Under the pieces are notes generated by a model. That model saw only the letters and a list, made by a program, of their open reading frames with translations, was not told the DNA's origin and made no database searches. Below are positions 53,817 to 62,361 of a stretch of DNA of 64,000 nucleotides, one piece after another. The stretch's first letter is position 1. Each line of letters starts with the position of its first letter. The stretch lies in NCBI GenBank assembly GCA_048359195.1, contig DBGCRA010000196.1, positions 1 through 64,000 on the forward strand. Direction: 5' to 3'. This stretch comes from Gallispira sp048359195 (GTDB taxonomy: Bacteria > Bacillota > Clostridia > Lachnospirales > CAG-274). The translations under genes and the position numbers were made by a program.

Positions 53817-53970
53817 TAAATTATTGTTTATTTCACCAAAGGTGAAATAAACAATAATTTTAATTCAATGGCAAAACTTTCAAGACTGTTTGGCACGGCT
53901 ATAAATAGTCATTTATAGAGTTTGTATGCCCCAAATGCGTACGCGTTTTGGGCATACAAACTTTAATTTA
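53817..53970. repeat. Long palindromic element (copy 5, with extended right part)
   Basis: It begins just after the preceding stop codon with a perfect 20-bp hairpin (AAATTATTGTTTATTTCACC, loop AAA, 53818-53860). TTTTAATTCAATGGCAAAAC follows, then GTTTGGCACGGCTATAAATA, matching the 27774 element in reverse, a hairpin CTATAAAT/ATTTATAG, and a long stem GTTTGTATGCCCC/GGGCATACAAAC around GCGTACGC. The right end AAACTTTAATTTA supplies the stop codon of the convergent deacetylase gene (53963-53965). Confidence 0.8.
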
Positions 53971-54736
53971 TAACCTCACTTACAAATACAAAATCTACCT
54001 TATCCCCCACTTCATTTGTTACTTCCTTTATAGCCTTGGCAGTAACCGTTCCTCCTTCGGCGCCAACGTGACCTATAGCAATGGCACTTCCTTTTTCCTC
54101 AGCAATTTTTACTGCTTTTCTTATATTTTCCTTTATTTTATTTATATCTTGGGTGCTGTCAAGAAATACATCTCTTTTACCATAAGGAATGCCAACTTCT
54201 TTGGCAGCTTCACCTGCAACGGATTTCCCTGTTGTAACGCTGTCAATATAAAACCAACCTCTTTCTTTGGCAATTTCAAGCATAGCTTTCATTTTTTCTC
54301 TATCCTCGGTTATAAGGGATCCCATATGGTTATTAAAGCCAACAGCATTTTTTAGCTGGTCAGCGTTTTTGGTAAATGTTTCCTTTACCTCATCAATAGA
54401 CATATTACCTAAAATTGGAGTTTCCCCAAGCCAGCTTCTTTGACCTGTATGAGCTTCCATAGGCTGATGAAGTATTACTTCCTTGCCCTTTGAAATTAAA
54501 AGATTTTCTTCCTCCACGCTTTTGGGCATATAGGGCATAACTGCTCCTGTAAATTTTATGGGAAGGTTTAACATTTCTTCCGTTCCGGCAGAGCCGTTGC
54601 CAAAGTCATCTATAATTATTGCTACCTTTGGTTTTTCCATATTTGCTGTGGTTTTGGTTTTGGGGTGAATAAGCCTTAGAATTAAAACTAAAAATATAAG
54701 TAAAAGGACTATAATAATTATTTTGCTTATTTTCAT
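53963..54736 (-). CDS. Divergent polysaccharide deacetylase family protein (YibQ-like)
   Basis: A 257-residue protein with one N-terminal span (about 5-23) and an outside domain of the divergent polysaccharide deacetylase family: VAIIIDDFGNGSAGTEEML, EVILHQPMEAH, NNHMGSLITED and AIAIGHVGAEGGTV. Conserved Asp and His residues suggest metal binding. The substrate is unknown; it may act on wall glycans. Its stop lies inside a repeat end. Confidence 0.88.
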   Translation of the reverse strand: MKISKIIIIVLLLIFLVLILRLIHPKTKTTANMEKPKVAIIIDDFGNGSAGTEEMLNLPIKFTGAVMPYMPKSVEEENLLISKGKEVILHQPMEAHTGQRSWLGETPILGNMSIDEVKETFTKNADQLKNAVGFNNHMGSLITEDREKMKAMLEIAKERGWFYIDSVTTGKSVAGEAAKEVGIPYGKRDVFLDSTQDINKIKENIRKAVKIAEEKGSAIAIGHVGAEGGTVTAKAIKEVTNEVGDKVDFVFVSEVIN

Positions 54737-54796
54737 ATTTACACCTCTGCTTTTTTTTGTTAAAATTATTGTAAATAATTAAGAAGGAGAATAGTT

Positions 54797-55342
54797 ATGA
54801 AATTAATGTTTGCGTCTGATATTCACGGCTCTCTTTATTATGCTGAAAAAACTGTTGAAGCATATAAGGAAGAAAAGGCTGAAAAACTTGTTTTACTTGG
54901 AGATTTGTTATACCACGGTCCAAGAAACGATTTGCCAAAGGACTATAATCCAAAGGCTGTTATTGCACTTTTAAACAGCATTAAGGCAGAAATTGTTGCC
55001 GTAAGGGGCAACTGTGAAGCAGAAGTTGACCAAATGGTTCTTGAATTTCCTGTTATGGCAGAGTATGCCCTTATGTTTGTTGAGGGCAGAATGTGGTTTA
55101 TTACTCATGGTCATAACTTTAATACATCTAATCCCCCAATGCTTAAAAAGGGTGACCTTCTTATTCACGGTCACACCCATATTCAGGCTATGGAAGAACA
55201 GCCTGAAGGCTATGTTTATATTAATCCGGGTTCTGTGTCAATACCTAAAAACGGCAATAAACACAGCTATATGATTTATGAAGCCGGTAAATTTACAATT
55301 AAGGATTTTGAGGGAAACAAAATAAAGGAGTATAATTTATAA
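54797..55342 (+). CDS. YfcE/MJ0936-type metallophosphoesterase
   Basis: A 181-residue calcineurin-like phosphodiesterase. Metal ligands are in FASDIHGS, LLGDLLYHG, AVRGNCEAEVD, ITHGHNF and LIHGHTHIQ. Similar enzymes cleave small phosphodiesters; the physiological substrate is unknown. It overlaps the AEC transporter by one base (TAATG). Confidence 0.9.
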   Translation: MKLMFASDIHGSLYYAEKTVEAYKEEKAEKLVLLGDLLYHGPRNDLPKDYNPKAVIALLNSIKAEIVAVRGNCEAEVDQMVLEFPVMAEYALMFVEGRMWFITHGHNFNTSNPPMLKKGDLLIHGHTHIQAMEEQPEGYVYINPGSVSIPKNGNKHSYMIYEAGKFTIKDFEGNKIKEYNL

Positions 55343-56331
55343 TGTCTACACTTATTTTTTCCATTAATGCAGTAATGCCTATTATTTTAGTCATTTTTCT
55401 TGGCTATTTTTTGCAGAAAATAGAGCTTTTGCCTGAAAGCTTTTTTATAAATGCCAATAAACTTGCCTTTAATGTGGCTATTCCTGTTTATCTTTTTTAC
55501 AGTGTTTATAATATCGAAAGTATTTCCGATATTAACTGGAAACTGGTGCTTACTGCGGCACTGCTTGTTGTTGCAGCCTGTGGCCTGGCTACTCTGTTCT
55601 TTATGGTTTATACTAAGGACAGCGGTAAAAGAGGCGTGCTTATACAGTGTGCTTTCCGTTCCAACTATGCTATTATAGGTATTCCTTTGGCTAAGGCAAT
55701 GGGCGGTGAGGCAGCTCTTGCTACTGCTGCCGTTGTTTCTGCCATAGGTATTCCTACATTTAATATTCTTGCTGTAGTTGTACTTTCTGTTTTCAGCTAT
55801 GACAACAGCGGTAAAAAAACATCAGCTTTGGATATTTTTAAGTCAATATGTAAAAATCCTCTTATAATAGGTGTAGGCTGTGCCTTGGTGTGCCTTGTTT
55901 TAAGGAATTATGTGCCTTTTACAATTAAAGAGGATATACCATTCCTTTATGAAACCATTAAGGACGTAGGCTCCATAGCATCACCTATTGCACTTCTTGT
56001 ATTGGGCGGAAGATTTCGGGTGTCTGCCATTAAGGAGCTTGCAAGGGATATTACTCTTGGCGTGCTTTGGCGTCTTGTTATTGTACCTGCAATATGCCTT
56101 ACTGCAATTTTGCTTATTGCAAAAACCGGATTTTTCCCATTGACAAAGGCTGATTTCCCTGCACTTATTGCTTTTTACGGTTCTCCTGTTGCCGTAAGCT
56201 CTGCTATTATGGCTGAAAGTATGCATAACCACGGTGAGCTTGCAAGACAGCTTGTAATATGGTGTAATGTGGCATCAATTATTACTGTATTTTCAATGAT
56301 AGTTTTATTTAAAAGTGTTGGACTTATATGA
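55342..56331 (+). CDS. AEC-family transporter
   Basis: A 329-residue membrane protein with ten spans. The family (auxin efflux carrier) is recognised by IILVIFLGYFLQKIELLPESF, CAFRSNYAIIGIPLAKAM and the C-terminal GSPVAVSSAIMAE. Members export or import carboxylates or similar anions. Substrate unknown. It is coupled to the preceding phosphodiesterase gene and followed by a hairpin. Confidence 0.88.
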   Translation: MSTLIFSINAVMPIILVIFLGYFLQKIELLPESFFINANKLAFNVAIPVYLFYSVYNIESISDINWKLVLTAALLVVAACGLATLFFMVYTKDSGKRGVLIQCAFRSNYAIIGIPLAKAMGGEAALATAAVVSAIGIPTFNILAVVVLSVFSYDNSGKKTSALDIFKSICKNPLIIGVGCALVCLVLRNYVPFTIKEDIPFLYETIKDVGSIASPIALLVLGGRFRVSAIKELARDITLGVLWRLVIVPAICLTAILLIAKTGFFPLTKADFPALIAFYGSPVAVSSAIMAESMHNHGELARQLVIWCNVASIITVFSMIVLFKSVGLI

Positions 56332-56340
56332 TTTTTAATT

Positions 56341-56367
56341 CGGCATAGGGGATCAGCCCCTATGTCG
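56341..56367. terminator. Hairpin between the AEC gene and the convergent TIGR04086 gene
   Basis: An 11-bp stem (CGGCATAGGGG with CCCCTATGTCG) resembles the hairpin after gyrA at 5867-5895, sharing GCATAGGGGAT. It likely serves both convergent genes. Confidence 0.6.
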
Positions 56368-56371
56368 TAAT

Positions 56372-56749
56372 TTATTTTAGATTTATTCCTATTACTCCGC
56401 CTAAACCGCCTCCTGCTATGGCAAGCATAAGGCTTACAATAAGTTTAGATGTAACAGAATAATCAGGTATAAGGGCAAAGCCTAAAATACACATTATGGC
56501 AACATAGCTTATTCCTGAAATTATTCCCCAAATAAGTCCGCCCTTATTTGCTGATCCTGCCGTAATAAGTCCGCTTAATATACAGACCAGGGCTGTAGTA
56601 ACTTTTATTACCGTTCCAATGTGTTTTTCGTTTATATCAGTGTATGTGATCAGCAGAGCAAAGATAATAAATACAGCCATTGTAATTATGTAGCTTATTA
56701 GTATACCCTTAAACAGGGCAAAAACAGGTGAACTTTTGGATTTGAACAT
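56372..56749 (-). CDS. TIGR04086-like small membrane protein
   Basis: A 125-residue protein with four hydrophobic spans (about 14-36, 46-65, 70-92 and 98-120) and glycine-rich turns (AIAGGGLGGVIG). This matches the Firmicutes TIGR04086 family, whose role is unknown. ATG 56749 has a GGGAGG site eight bases upstream. That site lies in the arm of a terminator-like hairpin from thiE. Confidence 0.75.
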   Translation of the reverse strand: MFKSKSSPVFALFKGILISYIITMAVFIIFALLITYTDINEKHIGTVIKVTTALVCILSGLITAGSANKGGLIWGIISGISYVAIMCILGFALIPDYSVTSKLIVSLMLAIAGGGLGGVIGINLK

Positions 56750-56750
56750 A

Positions 56751-56799
56751 AAAAAACCTCCCGAATATCTTTTTATAATTAAGATATTCAAGGAGGTTT
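56751..56799 (-). terminator. thiE terminator containing the next gene's ribosome site
   Basis: On the minus strand AAACCTCCTTGAATATCTT pairs with AAGATATTCGGGAGGTTT around an AT loop, followed by Ts. The 3' arm carries the GGGAGG ribosome site of the downstream membrane protein gene, so the fold would hide it. Confidence 0.75.
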
Positions 56800-56803
56800 A
56801 TTT

Positions 56804-57442
56804 TTATACCTTAAATTTATTTACTTCTTTAATAAGCCTTTGACAGGCAGAACCAATATCCTTCTGTGCAAATATGGCAGATACTACAGCTATACCGCTG
56901 ACACCATAGTCATAGAGAAGGTGAGCATTTTCTTCATTAATGCCGCCTATTGCCACTGTGGGAATGTTAACGGCAGCATTTATACTTTGCGCAAGCTCTC
57001 TGGTCATATGTGTGGTACCTTCTTTTGTGGTAGTGTTAAATACCGCACCTATACCAAGATAGTCTGCACCTTCATTATATGCCTTAATGGCTCTTTCCAG
57101 GGTTCTTGCAGTGCCTCCGACAATTTTATTGTTTCCAAGTATTTCCCTCGCTTTTTTAACAGACATATCATCAGCACCAATATGTACACCGTCAGCGTCA
57201 ATTTCTTTGCAAAGCTCTACATTGTCATTAATAATAAGAGGTATGTTGTATTTGTCCGTAACCTTTTTTATGTCAACGGCAATTTCCTTAGATTCAGCGT
57301 AAGGAGTGTCCTTTTCTCTTATCTGTATAATTGTTGCTCCGCCCTTTATTGCTTCCTCTACTGCTTGTGAAAGGCTTTTGTCTTTTAGCCACCGGCGATC
57401 TGTTATGGCATATAGCTTTAAGCTGTTTGATGTGAATTTCAT
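56804..57442 (-). CDS. thiE: Thiamine-phosphate synthase
   Basis: A 212-residue TIM-barrel enzyme joining the thiazole and pyrimidine moieties of thiamine. Family motifs: YAITDRRWL, QIREKDTPYAE, IINDNVELCKEIDADGVHIG, GGTARTLE, YLGIGAVFNTTTKEGT and VAIGGINEENA. An AAAGGAGAG ribosome site precedes it. No TPP riboswitch is seen upstream and no other thi gene is nearby. Confidence 0.94.
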   Translation of the reverse strand: MKFTSNSLKLYAITDRRWLKDKSLSQAVEEAIKGGATIIQIREKDTPYAESKEIAVDIKKVTDKYNIPLIINDNVELCKEIDADGVHIGADDMSVKKAREILGNNKIVGGTARTLERAIKAYNEGADYLGIGAVFNTTTKEGTTHMTRELAQSINAAVNIPTVAIGGINEENAHLLYDYGVSGIAVVSAIFAQKDIGSACQRLIKEVNKFKV

Positions 57443-57487
57443 TGTTGACTCTCCTTTGGGTATAAATATTAATTTAACTATACCATT

Positions 57488-58510
57488 TCACTCGCCCCTT
57501 TTCAACCCCTTTAGTTTTTCAATTTCCTTTTTCAATTTTTCAACTTCATTAAAGCTGTTATTTATAAAGGGGCAATATCTGACTTCATAAGGAAAATTCA
57601 CATCAGTTATAAGCTCTGATGCAACAAAATTATCAGGGCTTTGCTTTGTATAGTCATAAAATACGGTTTTATTAAACACAAACTGTTCAATGCTTTCTGT
57701 TCTTCTGAATGTATTACCCATATCATAGGAGATTATTCTGTTATTTCCCAAAATAGTGGAAAATATAATTACTATTTTGCTGTTTTCTATTGAAATATGA
57801 CAGCCCTTTACAAAACCATCATAAAGAATTTTTGTTTTTGAAATCCCGCCGTTGTCTTTTTTTATATAAATAAGCCTGTTACCTCTGTTAGTAAGCACAA
57901 CAGCACATAAATGGATTTCATCACAGGTCAGTGCAAGGGAATAGTCGAGTATTTTATAACCTGTTGAATAAAGCATTTTAAATTCACCTATTGAGTATCT
58001 GCCTATTTCTCTGTAGCCTATTTGCTGTTCAGGGACATTTTTGGAATAAAACAGTATGTAGTTATCCCCTATGCTTACAAGTTTTGTTAAATTGGCATTT
58101 GATATGTATTTGTCAAGGGGAACAGCCTTTGACCAGCTTCCGTCTTCTCTCCTATGCTGTTCCGTAATATAGCTTTCACTGATATAATCCCTGTTATAAA
58201 AGAGTTGTATTGTATTTTCCCTTAATATACCTTTAATATGTAGGGGAGAAGAGCCCTCTGATGTATTTCTCAGGACCATTCTGTGAGGATTGTCGCCTCT
58301 TGCTGCCATTAAATTTCCTTTACTGTCCTGATAAAGTATAACAGGTTCTCCCTCCGGACAGCCCATAATGGAAAAGCCTCCCATGGTGTTTTTGGCTATT
58401 ATTTTTGCTTCATTCCATTTATCATCATTTCTTTTTCTTATGCGGATGGTACTTTTTTCTTTGTATATTGCATATATCGTTTCATTGTTTCTTACTATGC
58501 AGCTTTCCAT
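57488..58510 (-). CDS. Unknown protein with beta-propeller-like repeats
   Basis: A 340-residue protein with no signal peptide or membrane span. Short beta strands recur (ILYQDSKGNLMAA, LFYNRDYISESYI, ILFYSKNVPEQQIGY, HLCAVVLTNRGNRLIYI, IVIIFSTILGNNRIISY), which suggests a propeller of five or six blades. A short C-terminal coiled coil (VEKLKKEIEKLKGLKR) follows. I recognise no family. It is 45 bases upstream of thiE on the same strand. Confidence 0.7.
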   Translation of the reverse strand: MESCIVRNNETIYAIYKEKSTIRIRKRNDDKWNEAKIIAKNTMGGFSIMGCPEGEPVILYQDSKGNLMAARGDNPHRMVLRNTSEGSSPLHIKGILRENTIQLFYNRDYISESYITEQHRREDGSWSKAVPLDKYISNANLTKLVSIGDNYILFYSKNVPEQQIGYREIGRYSIGEFKMLYSTGYKILDYSLALTCDEIHLCAVVLTNRGNRLIYIKKDNGGISKTKILYDGFVKGCHISIENSKIVIIFSTILGNNRIISYDMGNTFRRTESIEQFVFNKTVFYDYTKQSPDNFVASELITDVNFPYEVRYCPFINNSFNEVEKLKKEIEKLKGLKRGE

Positions 58511-58581
58511 ATTATCATTCTCCTTTCTGCTTTTATTTTATGTTATTTCAAATTTTATAGTACAAAAAAGTTACTTTGGTA

Positions 58582-58610
58582 TTTTCAACTTTGGTTATTT
58601 GTGGTATACT
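58582..58610 (+). promoter_or_regulatory. Candidate promoter of the membrane-anchored protein gene
   Basis: TTTTCA at 58582-58587, a 17-base spacer and TATACT at 58605-58610. Confidence 0.5.
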
Positions 58611-58644
58611 AATGTATATGTACAAAGAAAGGAAAAAATATATT

Positions 58645-59340
58645 ATGAAAGAAAAATTAAGCTTTAATAAAATAGTTTATATAATTATAGGAATTTTAAT
58701 TGCTGTAATTATTTTGACGGCAATATTTATTGCTGTAAATAATAAGTCAACTGATGTTGAAACACTTGAAACTGATAATGGCGGCAGTGATGTAGAGTAC
58801 CATGTCAATACAGAAGCAGAAATTTCAGAAATTGAAGAGGGTGATTTACCTTCAAAGAGTGAGCTTAGTGAGCTTGGACTTGAAAATGTAATGCAGACAA
58901 GTAAAATTAATCAGCAGTTTAATTTGAATAATTATGAAATTACCGATAATGGTATTAAATACAATTATCTTGCAAATGCTGTTACTAACGGAGAAAGACT
59001 TTCAATAACAGCAAAGGCAATGACAGAAGCAGAGTATAGTGAAATGCTGCCAAAAGCAAAGGCACAGAATGGTACTGTAGGAGATGTAGATGTTGTTTAT
59101 AATAACAGAAGTCTTTACCACACAACAGATGAAACCGGTCTTCCGGCATATATTAAAAAAGCACAGGAGGCAGGTAATGTTGTTGTAAGAGAGGGCAATT
59201 CTCTTTCTGAGCTTTTGCCAATGCAGCAGCTTATGTGGTACAGTGACGGCATAGGTTACACGCTTGAGTCTATTGCAAGAAACTATACTTACGATGATAT
59301 GGCGGCACTTGCAGAAGATTTTTTCAATCAGGTAAAATAA
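58645..59340 (+). CDS. Membrane-anchored protein of unknown function
   Basis: A 231-residue protein with one N-terminal span (about 10-31, VYIIIGILIAVIILTAIFIA), an acidic linker and an outside domain of about 180 residues with no recognised motif. ATG 58645 is chosen because it lies at the start of a typical membrane anchor after AAAGAAAGG; the ribosome spacing is long. murC follows 24 bases on, so the two may share a transcript and a role at the cell surface. Confidence 0.7.
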   Translation: MKEKLSFNKIVYIIIGILIAVIILTAIFIAVNNKSTDVETLETDNGGSDVEYHVNTEAEISEIEEGDLPSKSELSELGLENVMQTSKINQQFNLNNYEITDNGIKYNYLANAVTNGERLSITAKAMTEAEYSEMLPKAKAQNGTVGDVDVVYNNRSLYHTTDETGLPAYIKKAQEAGNVVVREGNSLSELLPMQQLMWYSDGIGYTLESIARNYTYDDMAALAEDFFNQVK

Positions 59341-59364
59341 TTTAATTTAAGGGGATAGATTTTA

Positions 59365-60738
59365 ATGTTATTAAAGGATTTTAATAAAATTCATTTTATA
59401 GGCATAGGCGGCATAAGTATGTCAAGTCTTGCAGAAATACTTTTGCACAAGGGTAAGAAAATAAGCGGCTCTGACGGTGTTCAGTCAGCAGTTACCAATA
59501 GTCTTGTTGAAATGGGTATTAGTGTAGAAATAGGTCAGAGGGCAGAAAATATTAACGATGATATTGACCTTGTAGTTTACACTGCGGCAGTTAATGAAGA
59601 TAACCCTGAACTTGTGGCGGCAAGAACCTCTAAGGCAGTTGTTATAGACAGAGCGGAACTTGTAGGTATGCTTATGCTTGAATACAAGCATCCTATTTCA
59701 GTTGCGGGTACTCACGGTAAGACTACAACATCTTCACTTGTTACTGAAATTCTGCTTGCAGCAAATGCAGAGCCTACAGTATCAATAGGTGGTATGCTGC
59801 CAAGTATAGGGGGCAATTACAAAATAGGCAGTGATGATTATTTTGTGCTTGAAACTTGTGAATACTGCGACAGCTTTTTGAAGTTTAATCCTCATTCAGC
59901 TATAATTTTAAATGTCGATAAGGACCATATAGATTATTTCAAAAATCTTGATAATATTTATAAGTCCTTTAATAAGTTTGCAAAGAGACTGCCCAAAAAC
60001 GGTTTTTTAATTATTAATAATGAAATTCCAAGATTTGATGAGGTTGTTGATGGTATTAATTGTCCTTATGAAACTTATGGAATTGACAGCAGTGCAGACT
60101 GGTATGCAACAAATATAAGCTATAATTCAATGGGTCACGGTACTTATAAGGTTAATTACAGGGGCAAAGAAATTGCTGAAGTAAGTCTTTCTATACCGGG
60201 TGAGCATAATGTGTATAACTCACTTTCAGCATTTGCTCTTTGTTATAGGTATGGTGTTTTGGTTGATGATATTGTTAAGGGTATTGACAATTACCACGGT
60301 ACAGACAGACGTTTTCAGTATAAGGGAAGCTTTAATGGTGTGCAGGTAATAGATGATTATGCCCATCACCCAACGGAAATTGCAGCTACAATAAACAGTG
60401 CAAGGGCAAATGATATTGGAAAGCTTTGTATAGTTTTTCAGCCTCATACCTATACAAGAACATACGAACTTTTAGACGATTTTGCAAAAGTCCTTTCAAA
60501 AGCGGATAAAGTGGTACTTGTAGATATATATGCCTCAAGAGAAAAGGATACCGGTCTTGTCAGCAGCAAGGATTTAGCACAAAAGATTGTCGAACATGGC
60601 GGAGATGCAGAGTACTGCGGAACGTTTGAAAATGCCGAAAATTATATTATTAACAATTGTAATCCACAGGATATGTTGATAACTATGGGTGCAGGTGATA
60701 TAGTAAAATTAGGGGAAAAGCTTGTATCACAGCAGTAA
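59365..60738 (+). CDS. murC: UDP-N-acetylmuramate--L-alanine ligase
   Basis: A 457-residue ATP-dependent ligase that adds L-Ala to UDP-MurNAc in peptidoglycan synthesis. Motifs are HFIGIGGISMSSLAEIL (UDP binding), VAGTHGKTTTSSLV (ATP), LETCEYCDSFL, DDYAHHPTEI and MGAGDIVKLGE. Length is typical. The next gene is 250 bases on, beyond a DnaA-box cluster. Confidence 0.97.
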   Translation: MLLKDFNKIHFIGIGGISMSSLAEILLHKGKKISGSDGVQSAVTNSLVEMGISVEIGQRAENINDDIDLVVYTAAVNEDNPELVAARTSKAVVIDRAELVGMLMLEYKHPISVAGTHGKTTTSSLVTEILLAANAEPTVSIGGMLPSIGGNYKIGSDDYFVLETCEYCDSFLKFNPHSAIILNVDKDHIDYFKNLDNIYKSFNKFAKRLPKNGFLIINNEIPRFDEVVDGINCPYETYGIDSSADWYATNISYNSMGHGTYKVNYRGKEIAEVSLSIPGEHNVYNSLSAFALCYRYGVLVDDIVKGIDNYHGTDRRFQYKGSFNGVQVIDDYAHHPTEIAATINSARANDIGKLCIVFQPHTYTRTYELLDDFAKVLSKADKVVLVDIYASREKDTGLVSSKDLAQKIVEHGGDAEYCGTFENAENYIINNCNPQDMLITMGAGDIVKLGEKLVSQQ

Positions 60739-60756
60739 TTCACAAAGTTATCCTAC

Positions 60757-60809
60757 TTATCCACAAAAACAAAACATATTTTCGTGTGGACAAAGCTAAG
60801 TTTTCCACA
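60757..60809. promoter_or_regulatory. Cluster of DnaA boxes upstream of efp
   Basis: A perfect box TTATCCACA (60757-60765) and two one-mismatch boxes, TGTGGACAA in reverse (60785-60793) and TTTTCCACA (60801-60809), lie within 53 bases in an AT-rich gap. DnaA could bind here to titrate or to regulate murC or efp expression. Confidence 0.5.
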
Positions 60810-60918
60810 AGTTTTGATGTTTTCGAAAAATTATCGAACATTGTTACACTTAGATTACAAACATTACAACAAAATTACAGACATGTATGACAAATATGTT
60901 AAAAAACGAAAATATATA

Positions 60919-60947
60919 TTGCTTTTTTTCTAAATATAGGGTATTAT
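60919..60947 (+). promoter_or_regulatory. Promoter of efp
   Basis: TTGCTT at 60919-60924, a 17-base spacer and TATTAT at 60942-60947. The predicted start is about 37 bases before the gene. Confidence 0.7.
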
Positions 60948-60990
60948 AGAATATATAATTATGTTAATTACTATTAAGGAGGAACTTTTT

Positions 60991-61554
60991 ATGATTTCTG
61001 CCGGTGAATTTAGAAACGGTGTTACTATGGAATATGAGGGTAATATTTACCAGATTATTGAATTCCAGCATGTTAAACCGGGTAAGGGTGCAGCTTTCGT
61101 TAGAACTAAGTTAAAGAATCTTGTATCCGGTGCTGTTGTTGAAAAAACTTTTAGACCAACTGAAAAGATGCCAAAGGCTCATATTGACAGGAAGGATATG
61201 TCTTATCTTTATAACGATGGTGAGCTTTATTACTTTATGGATATTGAAACTTATGACCAGATTCCTATTCCTGCAAGCGAAGTTGGCGATACTCTTAAAT
61301 TTGTTAAGGAAAATGAGGCTGTTAAGGTACTTAGCTATCAGGGTAAGGTATTCGGCATTGAACCACCTATTGCTGTTGAGCTTGAGATAACAGATACTGA
61401 GCCGGGATTTAAGGGTGATACTGCTACAGGTGCTACTAAGCCTGCTACTGTTGAAACAGGTGCAACTGTTAATGTACCATTATTTATTAATCAGGGTGAG
61501 ATTATTAAGGTTGATACGGCTACAGGTGAGTATTTAGGCAGAGTAAATAAGTAA
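60991..61554 (+). CDS. efp: Translation elongation factor P
   Basis: A 187-residue three-domain protein that prevents ribosome stalling at proline runs. Family segments are QHVKPGKGAAFVRTKLKN, with the modifiable lysine in the KPGKG loop, and a C-terminal GDTATGATKPATVETGATV NVPLFI block. ATG 60991 follows AAGGAGGA; the in-frame ATG at 60961 is not supported. A strong terminator follows. Confidence 0.97.
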   Translation: MISAGEFRNGVTMEYEGNIYQIIEFQHVKPGKGAAFVRTKLKNLVSGAVVEKTFRPTEKMPKAHIDRKDMSYLYNDGELYYFMDIETYDQIPIPASEVGDTLKFVKENEAVKVLSYQGKVFGIEPPIAVELEITDTEPGFKGDTATGATKPATVETGATVNVPLFINQGEIIKVDTATGEYLGRVNK

Positions 61555-61562
61555 TTTATTTT

Positions 61563-61587
61563 AAAAGGACGTGTATACGTCCTTTTT
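61563..61587 (+). terminator. Terminator of efp
   Basis: A 10-bp stem (AAAAGGACGT with ACGTCCTTTT) and a 4-base loop end in five Ts. Confidence 0.85.
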
Positions 61588-61614
61588 GGTTTATATTTAT
61601 AAAGGAGTGATAAT

Positions 61615-62361
61615 ATGAATATTAACTGGGATGCTGACAGATATTCCGCTGATTTTCAGTTTGTACATAAATATGGTGAGGATGTTATGGAGCTTTTGCA
61701 GTCGCCAAAGGGCAGCAGAGTTGTTGACCTTGGCTGTGGCAATGGCAGGCTTACCGTCAAGCTTAAAGAAAAAGGCTATAATGTAACAGGTATTGATGAT
61801 TCGGCGGATATGCTTAAAGCAGCCGGGGAAAATTATAGTGGTATCGATTTTGTTAAGGGAAATGCTCTTAACTTTAATATTGAGCCCTGTGATGCCATAT
61901 TTTCAAATGCTGTTCTTCATTGGATAGATAAGAGAAGACATCAGGAGCTTTTAAATAATATTGCATCTAATATTAAAAAGGGCGGCGAATTTGTGTGTGA
62001 GTTTGGCGGATTTGGCTGTGCTGAAAGGGTACACTCCGCTTTACAAGCCATTTTTGAGGAAAGAGGTCATAGGTATTTTAAAAATTTCTACTTTCCTACT
62101 GTAGGGGAATATGCTCCTCTTCTTGAAAATGCAGGTTTAAGGGTTAAGTACGCCATTCTTTTTGACAGACCTACTTATCAGCAGGGAGGTCTTGAGGGCT
62201 GGATAAGAATGTTTAATATGGCACCTTTTGAGGGTATGAGTAATGATGAGGTTAATGAGATAATTGGAGAAGCTGAAAAAAGACTTGCCGATGTACTTTG
62301 TAAAGAGGGTAAGTGGTATATTGATTATGTAAGAATAAGATTTAGGTGTGAAAGGATATAA
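61615..62361 (+). CDS. SAM-dependent methyltransferase, trans-aconitate methyltransferase-like
   Basis: A 248-residue class I methyltransferase. SAM motif I is VVDLGCGNGRLTVKL, and motif II resembles DAIFSNAVLHWIDKRRHQELL, as in trans-aconitate 2-methyltransferase. The C-terminal half fits that family. The substrate is unproven. The stop codon lies in a sequence matching the ends of the palindromic elements. Confidence 0.82.
   Translation: MNINWDADRYSADFQFVHKYGEDVMELLQSPKGSRVVDLGCGNGRLTVKLKEKGYNVTGIDDSADMLKAAGENYSGIDFVKGNALNFNIEPCDAIFSNAVLHWIDKRRHQELLNNIASNIKKGGEFVCEFGGFGCAERVHSALQAIFEERGHRYFKNFYFPTVGEYAPLLENAGLRVKYAILFDRPTYQQGGLEGWIRMFNMAPFEGMSNDEVNEIIGEAEKRLADVLCKEGKWYIDYVRIRFRCERI

Noticed and set aside
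57443..57487. TPP riboswitch before thiE
   Set aside because: The gap is only 45 bases and has no CUGAGA or ACCUGA motif.
60835..60847. LexA-box-like CGAACATTGTTAC
   Set aside because: The half-sites are 3 bases apart instead of 4 and the second half is imperfect; no SOS gene follows.
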